DNA of 64,000 nt, taken from the NCBI GenBank assembly GCA_002685335.1, contig NYWY01000054.1, positions 26,791 to 90,790 on the forward strand, written 5' to 3'. Both the position numbers and the translations under genes were made by a program. Positions 50,906 to 58,503 of the stretch are shown in pieces; position 1 is the first letter of the stretch, and each line of letters begins with the position of its first letter. The DNA is from Planctomycetaceae bacterium. Lineage in GTDB: Bacteria > Planctomycetota > Phycisphaerae > Phycisphaerales > SM1A02. The notes under the pieces are model-generated. The model did no database searches. It worked only from the letters and a program-made list of their open reading frames with translations, and was not told the origin of the DNA.

Positions 50906-52297
50906 GTGATCGGCAAGGTCTTCAAGGCGAACGATGTCCGAGCCATCTACCCCCGGCCTCTGAACGAGAAGGTCGCCTGGCAGGTGGGACACGGCTCCGC
51001 GATTCACCTTCTCGCCCAGGCCCGGGAGGCCGGACGGCTGGATCCCATGGCCCGTGCGGTGGTGGTGGGCCATGACATGAGGAAGAGCTCTCCGGCCCTG
51101 GTGGCCAGCCTCGTCGACGGTTTGCGGGACGGCGGAGCCCGGGTGATCGACATCGGATTGGTCGACACCCCGGCCGTGTACTTCGCGATCAATCGATTCG
51201 ACACCGCCGGAGGCATCGAGGTCACGGCGAGTCACAATCCTGCGAATTACAACGGTTTCAAGATCTCGGGACTCCACGCCCGGCCGATCGGCACCGGAAC
51301 CGGCCTGGAGGAGGTCAAGCGACTTTCGGCGATGGCGGATCGACAGCGGACGCCGTCCAGTGGCACGACGATCGAACGGCGCGACATCTGGCCTGACTAC
51401 CGCGATTTCCTGTTGGAGCGTCTCGACCCACGGATCCGCTCCGGTGAACGACGCTTTCGGATCGCGGTCGACGCGTCCAACGGCATGGCCGGAGCCATGA
51501 TCCCCGCCATCTTCGGCGAGGTGGCGGGACTGGAGCTGATCGAACTCAACTTCGAGATGCCCGGAACCTTCGTCCACGAGCCCAACCCGTTGGTCGAATC
51601 CAATCTGGCGGAGGTCCGCGAAGCGGTCAGGACCCGGAAGGCGGATTTCGGAGTCTGCTTCGACGGCGACGCCGATCGCTGCATGATCGTGGATGAATTC
51701 GGTCGGACGGTCGGTTGCGACCTCCAGCTTGCCTGGATGGTCCGCCCGGTGCTCAAGGCGAATCCGGGGGCGGCGATCGTCTACGACGTCCGGTCCAGCC
51801 GGGCGGTCCGAGAGGCGATCGAGAAGGGTGGTGGCATTCCGGTCGAGAGCCGCGTGGGCCACGTCTTCATGAAGGAGGCGTTGCGTACCAGCGGCGCCCC
51901 GATCGGGGGGGAGCTTTCCGGCCATTTCTACTTCGCGGATCATTTCGGGACCGACTCCGGCGCCCGATCGTTCATCGAGGTCTGCAACCTGCTTGCGGAT
52001 GGAGGCACGGTGTCCAAGGCCGTCGCGCCCCATGACCGCTACGCCCGGAGCGGCGAGATCAATTTCGAGGTCGAGTCCATCGAGGAGGCGATGGAACTCA
52101 TCGACGGAGAACTCGGGGAGCACGAAGCCTCCCGGCTCGACGGGGTGAGCCACGATCTCGGGGACTGGTGGAGCAACGTGAGAGCGAGCAACACCGAGCC
52201 GCTCCTGCGATTGAACGTGGAAGCCAGGAATCAAACGACCCTCGACGCCGCCCTCGAGCGTTTTCGAAATCTTCTCGGCTCGCCCGTCGACCACTGA
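50906..52297 (+). CDS. Phosphomannomutase/phosphoglucomutase
   Basis: The product has 463 residues from GTG 50906 (AGG upstream). The alpha-D-phosphohexomutase motifs are complete: catalytic Ser in TASHNPANYNGFK, the metal loop CFDGDADRC, the sugar loop GGELSGHFYF and the phosphate loop RASNTEPLLRL. It interconverts hexose 1- and 6-phosphates for envelope polysaccharide. Manb or algC type; the exact sugar is not certain. The next gene starts 31 nt later. Confidence 0.9.
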   Translation: MIGKVFKANDVRAIYPRPLNEKVAWQVGHGSAIHLLAQAREAGRLDPMARAVVVGHDMRKSSPALVASLVDGLRDGGARVIDIGLVDTPAVYFAINRFDTAGGIEVTASHNPANYNGFKISGLHARPIGTGTGLEEVKRLSAMADRQRTPSSGTTIERRDIWPDYRDFLLERLDPRIRSGERRFRIAVDASNGMAGAMIPAIFGEVAGLELIELNFEMPGTFVHEPNPLVESNLAEVREAVRTRKADFGVCFDGDADRCMIVDEFGRTVGCDLQLAWMVRPVLKANPGAAIVYDVRSSRAVREAIEKGGGIPVESRVGHVFMKEALRTSGAPIGGELSGHFYFADHFGTDSGARSFIEVCNLLADGGTVSKAVAPHDRYARSGEINFEVESIEEAMELIDGELGEHEASRLDGVSHDLGDWWSNVRASNTEPLLRLNVEARNQTTLDAALERFRNLLGSPVDH

Positions 52298-52328
52298 CGG
52301 ACGGTTTCCCGCTCACTCGGAGAGACTC

Positions 52329-53843
52329 ATGAACAGCGACGCCTTCCTCGCGCACCACCGACTCGAATCAAACCCCTTCCGCGGCGAGGAAGCCCGGCAG
52401 GACGCGGTCTTCGATCGAATCGAGGCCGGCTGTCGGCATCATGGATTCGAGAAGATTCTCGGTGATCCTCATCATCCGGCGTCGGCCGTGGTCTTCGGGG
52501 AGCGGGGGAGCGGCAAGACGGCGTTGCGGCTGCAGTTGGAACATGGGATCTCGGAATGGAACCGGTCTCATCCGGAGTCCCGCTGCCTGGTGATCGGACA
52601 CGACGAATTCAATCCGATGCTCGGGGCGATCGGTCGATCCCTCGGGGGTGACGATCGCGATTCGGCGGTGAGCGCGGTGACCCTCGCGGATCACCTCGAC
52701 GTGATCATGTCACACGCGGTTCCGGTGGTGGTCGACGCGGTCCTCTCCGGTCGGGCCCCGGTCGCGGGACCGTTGGCCGGTCTCGCCGATGCCCGCCGGT
52801 CGATGCGGGCGGCATCGCTCGCGGATCGCAGCGAACTGCAGAGGCTCCAGGTGCTCTACGACGGCGGCCCCGATGCCGCGATCCGGGCCCGAAGGCTGCG
52901 TGGAGTCCTGCAGATCCGGGGACGCGCTCGCGGAGGCCTGATGTTCTTCGGCATGATCCTGCTCGCATTCCTCGCCGCCGCCTGGGGCGTCGCCCTCGGG
53001 CTCAAGGTGGTCACCGGCCCGGACGGCGTCATTGCGCTTCCGGCGGTGATCCTGCTGGCGGGGGCGATCGTGTCCGGGGTGGGTTGGCTTCGTCATCACT
53101 TCCGCGTCTCCCGGGTCGCGAAGAACGCCGCCCGAAGACTCCGCGCCCTGGGCCGGGGATCCGAATCGTTCTGCGGATCGATCCGACAGGTTCCGCGACG
53201 AAGGCTCGGCGGACTCGTGCCTCCGTCGGATCGGGGCGAGGACGAATGGCGGATCGAGCGACTCAACGGGCTGGTCGAGGTGCTGCGAGCGATCAAGGTT
53301 CCCGGAATGGTGGTGCTGATCGATCGGGTGGACGAACCGGTGGCGGTCAACGGTGTGACGGCTCGGATGCGGGCGCTCGCCTGGCCGCTCTTCCGCAACA
53401 AGGTGCTTCAGATGCCGGGGGTGGGGATGAAGTTTCTGCTTCCCCTGGAGCTTCGAGACGAGCTGCTCCGGGAGACCCCCGAATTCTTCCGTGAGGCTCG
53501 GCTGGACAAGCAGAACCTGGTGGAAAGACTGGTCTGGAGCGGTGCGATGCTCTTCGATCTGTGCAACGCGAGGCTGGCCGCCTGCTCCGCGGTCGAGACG
53601 CCGCCGGGGGTGATGGACCTCTTCGATGACTCGGTGACCCGCCAGGACGTGGTGGACGCCCTCGATCAGATGCAGCAGCCGCGCGACGCCTTCAAACTTC
53701 TCTACGGCGTGATTCACGAGCATTGTTCGAACGTGGTGGAGGAGGATTCATCCTTCCAGATCGGGCGAACCACGCTCGACGTGATCCGCCGGCAGCAGGT
53801 CGAACGCAAGGACGGCATGCTTCGGGGCGTTCGGCCGGGATGA
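52329..53843 (+). CDS. Membrane-embedded P-loop ATPase of unknown function
   Basis: The product has 504 residues, with GGAGAG before the ATG. The start FLAHHRLESNPFRGEEAR is reminiscent of the ExeA-type AAA family. Walker A is GERGSGKTA near 57-65 and a Walker B-like MVVLIDRVDE lies near 335-344. Two closely spaced membrane segments at about 200-220 and 238-260 interrupt the ATPase fold between Walker A and B. The C-terminal about 150 residues look like a STAND/KAP-type helical region. Function unknown; it could be a membrane-bound signalling or assembly ATPase. Confidence 0.7.
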   Translation: MNSDAFLAHHRLESNPFRGEEARQDAVFDRIEAGCRHHGFEKILGDPHHPASAVVFGERGSGKTALRLQLEHGISEWNRSHPESRCLVIGHDEFNPMLGAIGRSLGGDDRDSAVSAVTLADHLDVIMSHAVPVVVDAVLSGRAPVAGPLAGLADARRSMRAASLADRSELQRLQVLYDGGPDAAIRARRLRGVLQIRGRARGGLMFFGMILLAFLAAAWGVALGLKVVTGPDGVIALPAVILLAGAIVSGVGWLRHHFRVSRVAKNAARRLRALGRGSESFCGSIRQVPRRRLGGLVPPSDRGEDEWRIERLNGLVEVLRAIKVPGMVVLIDRVDEPVAVNGVTARMRALAWPLFRNKVLQMPGVGMKFLLPLELRDELLRETPEFFREARLDKQNLVERLVWSGAMLFDLCNARLAACSAVETPPGVMDLFDDSVTRQDVVDALDQMQQPRDAFKLLYGVIHEHCSNVVEEDSSFQIGRTTLDVIRRQQVERKDGMLRGVRPG

Positions 53844-53858
53844 TCGCGGCCCGGGTGG

Positions 53859-53881
53859 GCGTCGAAACTGCCGCTCGACGC
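53859..53881. terminator. Weak hairpin between convergent P-loop ATPase and thiG genes
   Basis: GCGTCGA at 53859-53865 pairs with TCGACGC at 53875-53881 over a 9-nt loop in the 42-nt gap. No U-tract. Confidence 0.3.
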
Positions 53882-53885
53882 TCCG

Positions 53886-54761
53886 CTACTCTCCTGGAAT
53901 GTGGGAAATCACGCCTTCCCAGGGGCTCGACGCGGTCGCGTAGAGACGCTTGGGGATCCGCCCGGCGCGGAAGCCCAGCCAGCCCGCATCGCAGGCCAGA
54001 CGCATCGCCTTCGCCATCGCCACCGGATCCTTCGCGTGGGCGATGCCGGTGTTGAGCAGCACCCCGTCCGCCCCGAGCTCCATCGCGATCGTGATGTCGC
54101 TGGGGGTTCCGACGCCGGCGTCGACGATCACCGGATAGTTCGGATCACCGCCATGGGCGGGGTCCTTGAGAAGTTCGAGGATGATGCGGATGGCCTCCGG
54201 ATTCGAGATCCCCCGGCCGCTGCCGATCGGACTTCCGGCCGGCATGACGCTGGTGGCGCCCGCGTCCCGGAGTCGGGCGGCCATGATCGGATCGTCACTG
54301 GAATAGCAGAGGACGTCGAAGCCGTCGGCGACCAGTTCGCGGCATGCCTCGAGGGTGCCCACGGGATCGGGAAGCAGCGTGGTCTTGTCACCCAGCACTT
54401 CGAGCTTGACCCAGTCCTTGCCGGGGTTGTCGAGCTGGTCGAGAAGTTCCCGGCCGAGCCGTGACACTCGCACCGCGTCCTCGGCGGTGAAGCATCCCGC
54501 GGTGTTCGGCAGGATCGTGAGCCGGTCGAGGTCCAGATCCTCGAGCAGCGATCGACCCTCGGCATTGACCAGCCGTTCGCGTCGGACCGCCACCGTCACC
54601 GCATCGCAACCGCTCTCCGCGAGGGCCGAGCGCATCGTCTCCGGATCCGGGTACTTCCCGGTCCCCGCGACCAGGCGGCTTCGGAGATCGAATCGGCCCA
54701 CGGAGAGGGGCGGGACGTCGAGGACGGTCGTGGTGGCGGGATGTTCGGTGGACTGGGTCAT
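53886..54761 (-). CDS. thiG: Thiazole synthase
   Basis: The product has 291 residues from ATG 54761. ThiG builds the thiazole phosphate of thiamine from deoxyxylulose-5-P. The Schiff-base Lys is in WVKLEVLGD, and the phosphate site includes [17 protein letters not shown] and [28 protein letters not shown] 54773 is an in-frame alternative. It follows thiS by 45 nt on the same strand. Other thiamine genes are not in the window. Confidence 0.94.
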   Translation of the reverse strand: MTQSTEHPATTTVLDVPPLSVGRFDLRSRLVAGTGKYPDPETMRSALAESGCDAVTVAVRRERLVNAEGRSLLEDLDLDRLTILPNTAGCFTAEDAVRVSRLGRELLDQLDNPGKDWVKLEVLGDKTTLLPDPVGTLEACRELVADGFDVLCYSSDDPIMAARLRDAGATSVMPAGSPIGSGRGISNPEAIRIILELLKDPAHGGDPNYPVIVDAGVGTPSDITIAMELGADGVLLNTGIAHAKDPVAMAKAMRLACDAGWLGFRAGRIPKRLYATASSPWEGVISHIPGE

Positions 54762-54806
54762 CGGAAAACTCAAGCGATCGATAAGGGGATGAGAAGGGCC
54801 GGGAGG

Positions 54807-55007
54807 TCAGCCGCCTCCGACGAGGGTGACGATCTCGATCGTGTCCCCGTCTTCGAGGCCGTGGTCGGGGTGATTCCGCCGGGGCACGATCCGGCGATTG
54901 ACCTCGACGGCACAGGGACGGGACCCCATTTCCAGGGTCTCCAGGAGCCCGGCCACGGTGAGATCCTCTCCGCAGTCCCGGACATCGCCATTGACGGTGA
55001 CTCGCAT
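54807..55007 (-). CDS. thiS: Sulfur carrier protein ThiS
   Basis: The product has 66 residues ending in VGGG, the C-terminal Gly-Gly that is thiocarboxylated. The start MRVTVNGDVRD and the EDGDTIEIVTLVGGG end are diagnostic for the ubiquitin-like ThiS fold. TATGAT lies 6 nt before the ATG, so the thiS-thiG message is probably leaderless. Confidence 0.92.
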   Translation of the reverse strand: MRVTVNGDVRDCGEDLTVAGLLETLEMGSRPCAVEVNRRIVPRRNHPDHGLEDGDTIEIVTLVGGG

Positions 55008-55013
55008 CCGGTC

Positions 55014-55019
55014 ATCATA
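55014..55019 (-). promoter_or_regulatory. -10 element (TATGAT) placed for a leaderless thiS transcript
   Basis: On the minus strand TATGAT is separated by 6 nt from ATG 55007. No TPP riboswitch-like leader fits in this spacing. Confidence 0.55.
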
Positions 55020-55091
55020 GGAGGCGAATCCGTCACCGCTCGATTCCGATCCGGCATCGACGCCGTCTCCACCTCCCCTGGGAACCGGGCC

Positions 55092-55886
55092 ATGTCCACT
55101 CCGAGAGCCCCCATGCGATTCCAGCTTCTGTCGATTCCCGTGCTCGTCGGACTGCTGTCCGGCTGCGGACAGACCGAATACGAGACTTCGACCCCGGAAT
55201 CGGTCCTGTCTTCGGCCCGGGAAATGGTCGAAAACGGCGATGCCCACCGACTGCCCGATCTCATCGACGTCGACGCTCGAGACATCGAGTTCGAGGACGG
55301 GGTCACCGAAGAAAGTGCGATCGCCGAGGTCAAAGTGAAATTGGCCGAACTTCTCGGTCGGCTCTGGCAGGTCGGGGAGGAACTTCAGGCCCGATTTCCC
55401 GGCGAGTCGCTGGCATCGCTGGATGAAGCGGTGGATCTGGTGGAAGTCGAGGGCGGAGGGGATTGGACCGACATCGTGGGTCAGATTCTCGCCAATCCGT
55501 ACGATTTTCTCGACGAGGGCGAGGGCCGGATCGAGATCTTCGATCTCGGCGACGGCACCGCCGCGATTCTCTGGGATGACGAACCGGCGTTGGGGGGGTT
55601 CATCGCGATGGTCGAGACCGACGATGGATGGCGTGCGAGCGTTCCGATCGAACTGGTCCGCGACACCGACTTCTGGCCGGAGACTCGTTGGGAGTGGTCG
55701 GTCGTGGCGTCGATGCTGATCTCGATCGAAAACGCGCTGGAGGACTTCGAGATCGATGTCCGGACCGATCGCTTCAAGAGCCTGTCCCAGGCCGCGGCGA
55801 GCGCGGGGCGCCTGATCGGCGAGTCGGCGGTGGTGCAGGCGGTCATCTACGGAATGATGAAACGAGACGTCGACGACGATGATTGA
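55092..55886 (+). CDS. Acidic lipoprotein, hypothetical
   Basis: The product has 264 residues from ATG 55092, or 257 from ATG 55113. A lipoprotein signal (FQLLSIPVLVGLLSGCGQ) gives the lipidated Cys. The mature protein is strongly acidic (many Asp and Glu) with helical content; residues about 40-60 (SVLSSAREMVENGDAHRLPDLIDVDARD) look like the start of a nuclear-transport-factor-like fold. No family recognised. Divergent from thiS, 84 nt apart. Confidence 0.7.
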   Translation: MSTPRAPMRFQLLSIPVLVGLLSGCGQTEYETSTPESVLSSAREMVENGDAHRLPDLIDVDARDIEFEDGVTEESAIAEVKVKLAELLGRLWQVGEELQARFPGESLASLDEAVDLVEVEGGGDWTDIVGQILANPYDFLDEGEGRIEIFDLGDGTAAILWDDEPALGGFIAMVETDDGWRASVPIELVRDTDFWPETRWEWSVVASMLISIENALEDFEIDVRTDRFKSLSQAAASAGRLIGESAVVQAVIYGMMKRDVDDDD

Positions 55887-55909
55887 CCCCCGCGGCTCGG
55901 TCCCGGGGG
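55887..55909. terminator. GC hairpin between convergent lipoprotein and usp genes
   Basis: CCCCCG at 55887-55892 pairs with CGGGGG at 55904-55909 directly after the lipoprotein stop. Short stem with an 11-nt loop and no U-tract. Confidence 0.4.
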
Positions 55910-55916
55910 GTCCGAC

Positions 55917-56747
55917 TCAACGACGCAGGAAGAGTGGCACCGAACTGGTCTTCAAGAGCGACGTTGCGGTGTCGCCGGCAAGCAGTCGGGACAGACCGCG
56001 CCGCCCCACGGCACCCATCACCACGAGATCGGCATCCATGGTCGAGGCATGTTCGAGGATCGCGGTCGATGGCGGGCCTTCGACGGTGACGGTTTCGACC
56101 GTGTAGCCGTGGAGTTCGAGGTACCCGCGGGCTTCGGCGAGATCGTGGTCCGCGTCCACGTCGGGCTCGGCGCACCGGATGACTCGGACCAGCGACGGAT
56201 CGAAGGCGTTCAGGGTGGCGAAGGATCGGAGGGCATCGGCCGCGGCGTTGGAGCCGTCGTAGGCGGCGAGCACCCGGGACACGGGCCGGGCGCCATGAGG
56301 CATCGCGATGACCGGTCGATTGGAGGCGGTGGCGATCCGCGCGAGGAAGTCATCCCCGTGGGCGATGGTCCCGTAGTCGAATGCGTGACGGATTCCGATG
56401 ATCGCGATGTCGGAAAGCCGGATCGCATCGACCACGGCTTCCTGGGCGTCGCCCTCGGCCTGAATCGTCCGTCCCGGGAGTCCGCACTCCGAGAGGAAGA
56501 CTTCGAACCGCTCGACCGCGGCCTGCATGCCCTCGCGGACCTTGCGACTTCGTTCCTCGCGAAGGTCCGCGGCCGCGGCCCCGCCCCCGATCGGCGCGGC
56601 CTGCACCGGATCGACGAGAGTCTCGTCCATCACCGCGAGCCCGACGATCTCCGCTCGGTTGCGCCGGGCGAGCTGGGCGGCCTCCGCCATCGCCGAGTCC
56701 ATGTATTCCGACCCGCCGAGGGCCACGAGCACGCGCTTCAAAGCCAT
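55917..56747 (-). CDS. Universal stress protein with two tandem domains
   Basis: The product has 276 residues, two Usp domains of about 135 residues. The first begins ALKRVLVALGGSEYMDSAMAEAAQLA; the second has VSRVLAAYDGSNAAADALRSFA and ends with the ATP-binding motif VMGAVGRRGLSRLLAGDTATSLLKTSSVPLFL (G-x2-G-x9-G-S/T type). It follows the NhaD-like antiporter gene by 88 nt on the same strand with its own ribosome site (GGAG), suggesting joint regulation in salt or pH stress. Confidence 0.92.
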   Translation of the reverse strand: MALKRVLVALGGSEYMDSAMAEAAQLARRNRAEIVGLAVMDETLVDPVQAAPIGGGAAAADLREERSRKVREGMQAAVERFEVFLSECGLPGRTIQAEGDAQEAVVDAIRLSDIAIIGIRHAFDYGTIAHGDDFLARIATASNRPVIAMPHGARPVSRVLAAYDGSNAAADALRSFATLNAFDPSLVRVIRCAEPDVDADHDLAEARGYLELHGYTVETVTVEGPPSTAILEHASTMDADLVVMGAVGRRGLSRLLAGDTATSLLKTSSVPLFLRR

Positions 56748-56835
56748 CTGTCATCTCCAGCCGGGGAAGAACCGGTGGTCGATTGCGAAAAGTGGAGGCG
56801 CCGCCGCTGCGAGGCACTCCGGAAAGAGGTCCGGA

Positions 56836-58401
56836 TCACCACAGGAAGAGGAGGTGTATCAGTACGAAGCAGGGGATCAGCACCAGTCCGCTGTAGATCA
56901 TGAAGCCGAAGAAACTCGGCATCTTCACCCCGCTCTGTTCGGCGATCGACTTCACCATGAAGTTCGGTCCGTTGCCGATGTAGGTGTTCGCACCCATGAA
57001 CACCGCTCCCAGGCTGATGCCGACCAGGAGGTCTTCACGGATGAAGTCTCCGCTGGTCAGGGCGAGCACGCCATCGCCCGCTTCCGGGGTGAGGCTTTCG
57101 GCGGTCTGGAAAAAGACCAGATAGGTCGGAGCGTTGTCGAGGAAACTCGAGAGGATGCCGGTGAGCCAGTAGAACTGACCGGCGGTCTCGAGTCCGAGTG
57201 ACGCTCCATTGGCCTTGAGGACCGCCAGGGGCACCTGCATCGTGATGAAGATGCCCACGAAGAGCGCCGCGACCTCGGCGATCGCGTGGTAGTTGAATCG
57301 ATTCGATTCCCGGATGCCCGAGGGGGTCATTCCGAGACTCGCGCCCGCGAGGCCGAGCATCACCAGCTCCCGCATGAAGGGGAAGGCGTGCCAGTCGGTT
57401 CCGGGGAGCGGCTTGGAGGGATCGAGCAGGGCGACCGCGAAGACCACGCCGAGCAGCAGGACGAGATTGATGGTGCCGCTGAGCCGGAGAGGGCGACGAA
57501 TGGCGTGGTCCATCGCGATGTCGACCTTGGTCTCTCGCTTCACCACGATCGAGTCCCAGATCCAGTAGACCGCCAGGAGGAGGGCGCCGAGGAACGCCCA
57601 TTCCTTCCAGAGCATGAGCGTCCAGTCGAAGGGGACGCCGCGGAGGTAGCCCAGGAACAACGGAGGGTCGCCGATCGGCAGAAGGGTTCCCCCGATGTTG
57701 CTGACCAGGAAGATGAAGAACACCACGGTGTGCACCACGTGCTTGCGTTCGCGATTGGTCTCCAGCAGCGGTCGGATCAGCAGCATGCTGGCCCCCGTGG
57801 TGCCGATGAAACTCGCGATCAGGGTGCCGACCGCGATGAATCCCGCGTTGACCGTGGGGGTCGCCTTGAGATCGCCGGTGATCGAGATCCCGCCGGAGAT
57901 CACGTAGAGCGAGAACAGGAGCATGATGAACGGGACGTATTCGCCGGGAATCGCATGCTCGACCGCGAGCAGGGCGCCGATGGGCGAGTCGAACACCGCG
58001 TAGTAGGCGAGGGTCGAGAAGGCCAGGATCATCGAGACCGCGAGCCGGTTGATGTTGTTCTCCCACCAGTGCATGGTGGGTCGAAGCAGGGGAAGCACCG
58101 CGATCGCGAGGAGCAGGAGCACGAAGGGAACGGTCCCGAGCTGCCAGAGATGCGGCACGCCGTGCCCGTCACCGTGATCATCGCCGTGTTCTTCGAGGGA
58201 CTCCCCGGTCGGGGCTGCCGCCTCGCCGAAGGGGTCGGCGGCCTTCTCCAGCTCCTGCATCACCGGGTCGGGGGCTTCCTGAACGCCACCTCCGTGTATG
58301 TCGACCAGCAAGGGGGCGAGAACGAGGAGGCCGAGAATCACCAGGCCGATGAGGGTCGGCTTCCGGAGAGGATTGGGAGCGGTGTCTTGGTGGGAGGTCA
58401 T
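56836..58401 (-). CDS. NhaD-type sodium/proton antiporter-like membrane protein
   Basis: The product has 521 residues from ATG 58401 (GGA upstream; TTG 58416 is an alternative). About 12 membrane segments are predicted. VSNIGGTLLPIGDPPLFLGYLRGV and FLDNAPTYLVFFQ match the NhaD/UIT (ion transporter superfamily) pattern of sodium:proton antiporters. A His/Asp-rich periplasmic-type loop (GDDHGDGHGVPH) follows the first segment and could bind metal. Substrate is inferred. It is divergent from the NHL-gene operon. Confidence 0.85.
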   Translation of the reverse strand: MTSHQDTAPNPLRKPTLIGLVILGLLVLAPLLVDIHGGGVQEAPDPVMQELEKAADPFGEAAAPTGESLEEHGDDHGDGHGVPHLWQLGTVPFVLLLLAIAVLPLLRPTMHWWENNINRLAVSMILAFSTLAYYAVFDSPIGALLAVEHAIPGEYVPFIMLLFSLYVISGGISITGDLKATPTVNAGFIAVGTLIASFIGTTGASMLLIRPLLETNRERKHVVHTVVFFIFLVSNIGGTLLPIGDPPLFLGYLRGVPFDWTLMLWKEWAFLGALLLAVYWIWDSIVVKRETKVDIAMDHAIRRPLRLSGTINLVLLLGVVFAVALLDPSKPLPGTDWHAFPFMRELVMLGLAGASLGMTPSGIRESNRFNYHAIAEVAALFVGIFITMQVPLAVLKANGASLGLETAGQFYWLTGILSSFLDNAPTYLVFFQTAESLTPEAGDGVLALTSGDFIREDLLVGISLGAVFMGANTYIGNGPNFMVKSIAEQSGVKMPSFFGFMIYSGLVLIPCFVLIHLLFLW

Positions 58402-58503
58402 CGAGGTCCGTTTCAAGCGTCCAGCGTCGGAGCGGGCGTACTCTACAGAACCCCGCGACCGATGAAGCGCATCGGAGACGGGCTCTTCGCGGAACCCCAG
58501 ATC

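Noticed and set aside
55008..55091. Possible TPP riboswitch upstream of thiS
   Set aside because: The -10 hexamer sits 6 nt before the thiS start, leaving no room for a leader, and the conserved THI-box core was not found.
57286..58461. An open frame of more than 390 codons on the plus strand, continuous with the NHL gene
   Set aside because: It lies antisense to the NhaD-like antiporter gene, its product is a charged, low-complexity mirror of that gene, and the signal peptide of the NHL protein begins only at 58504.
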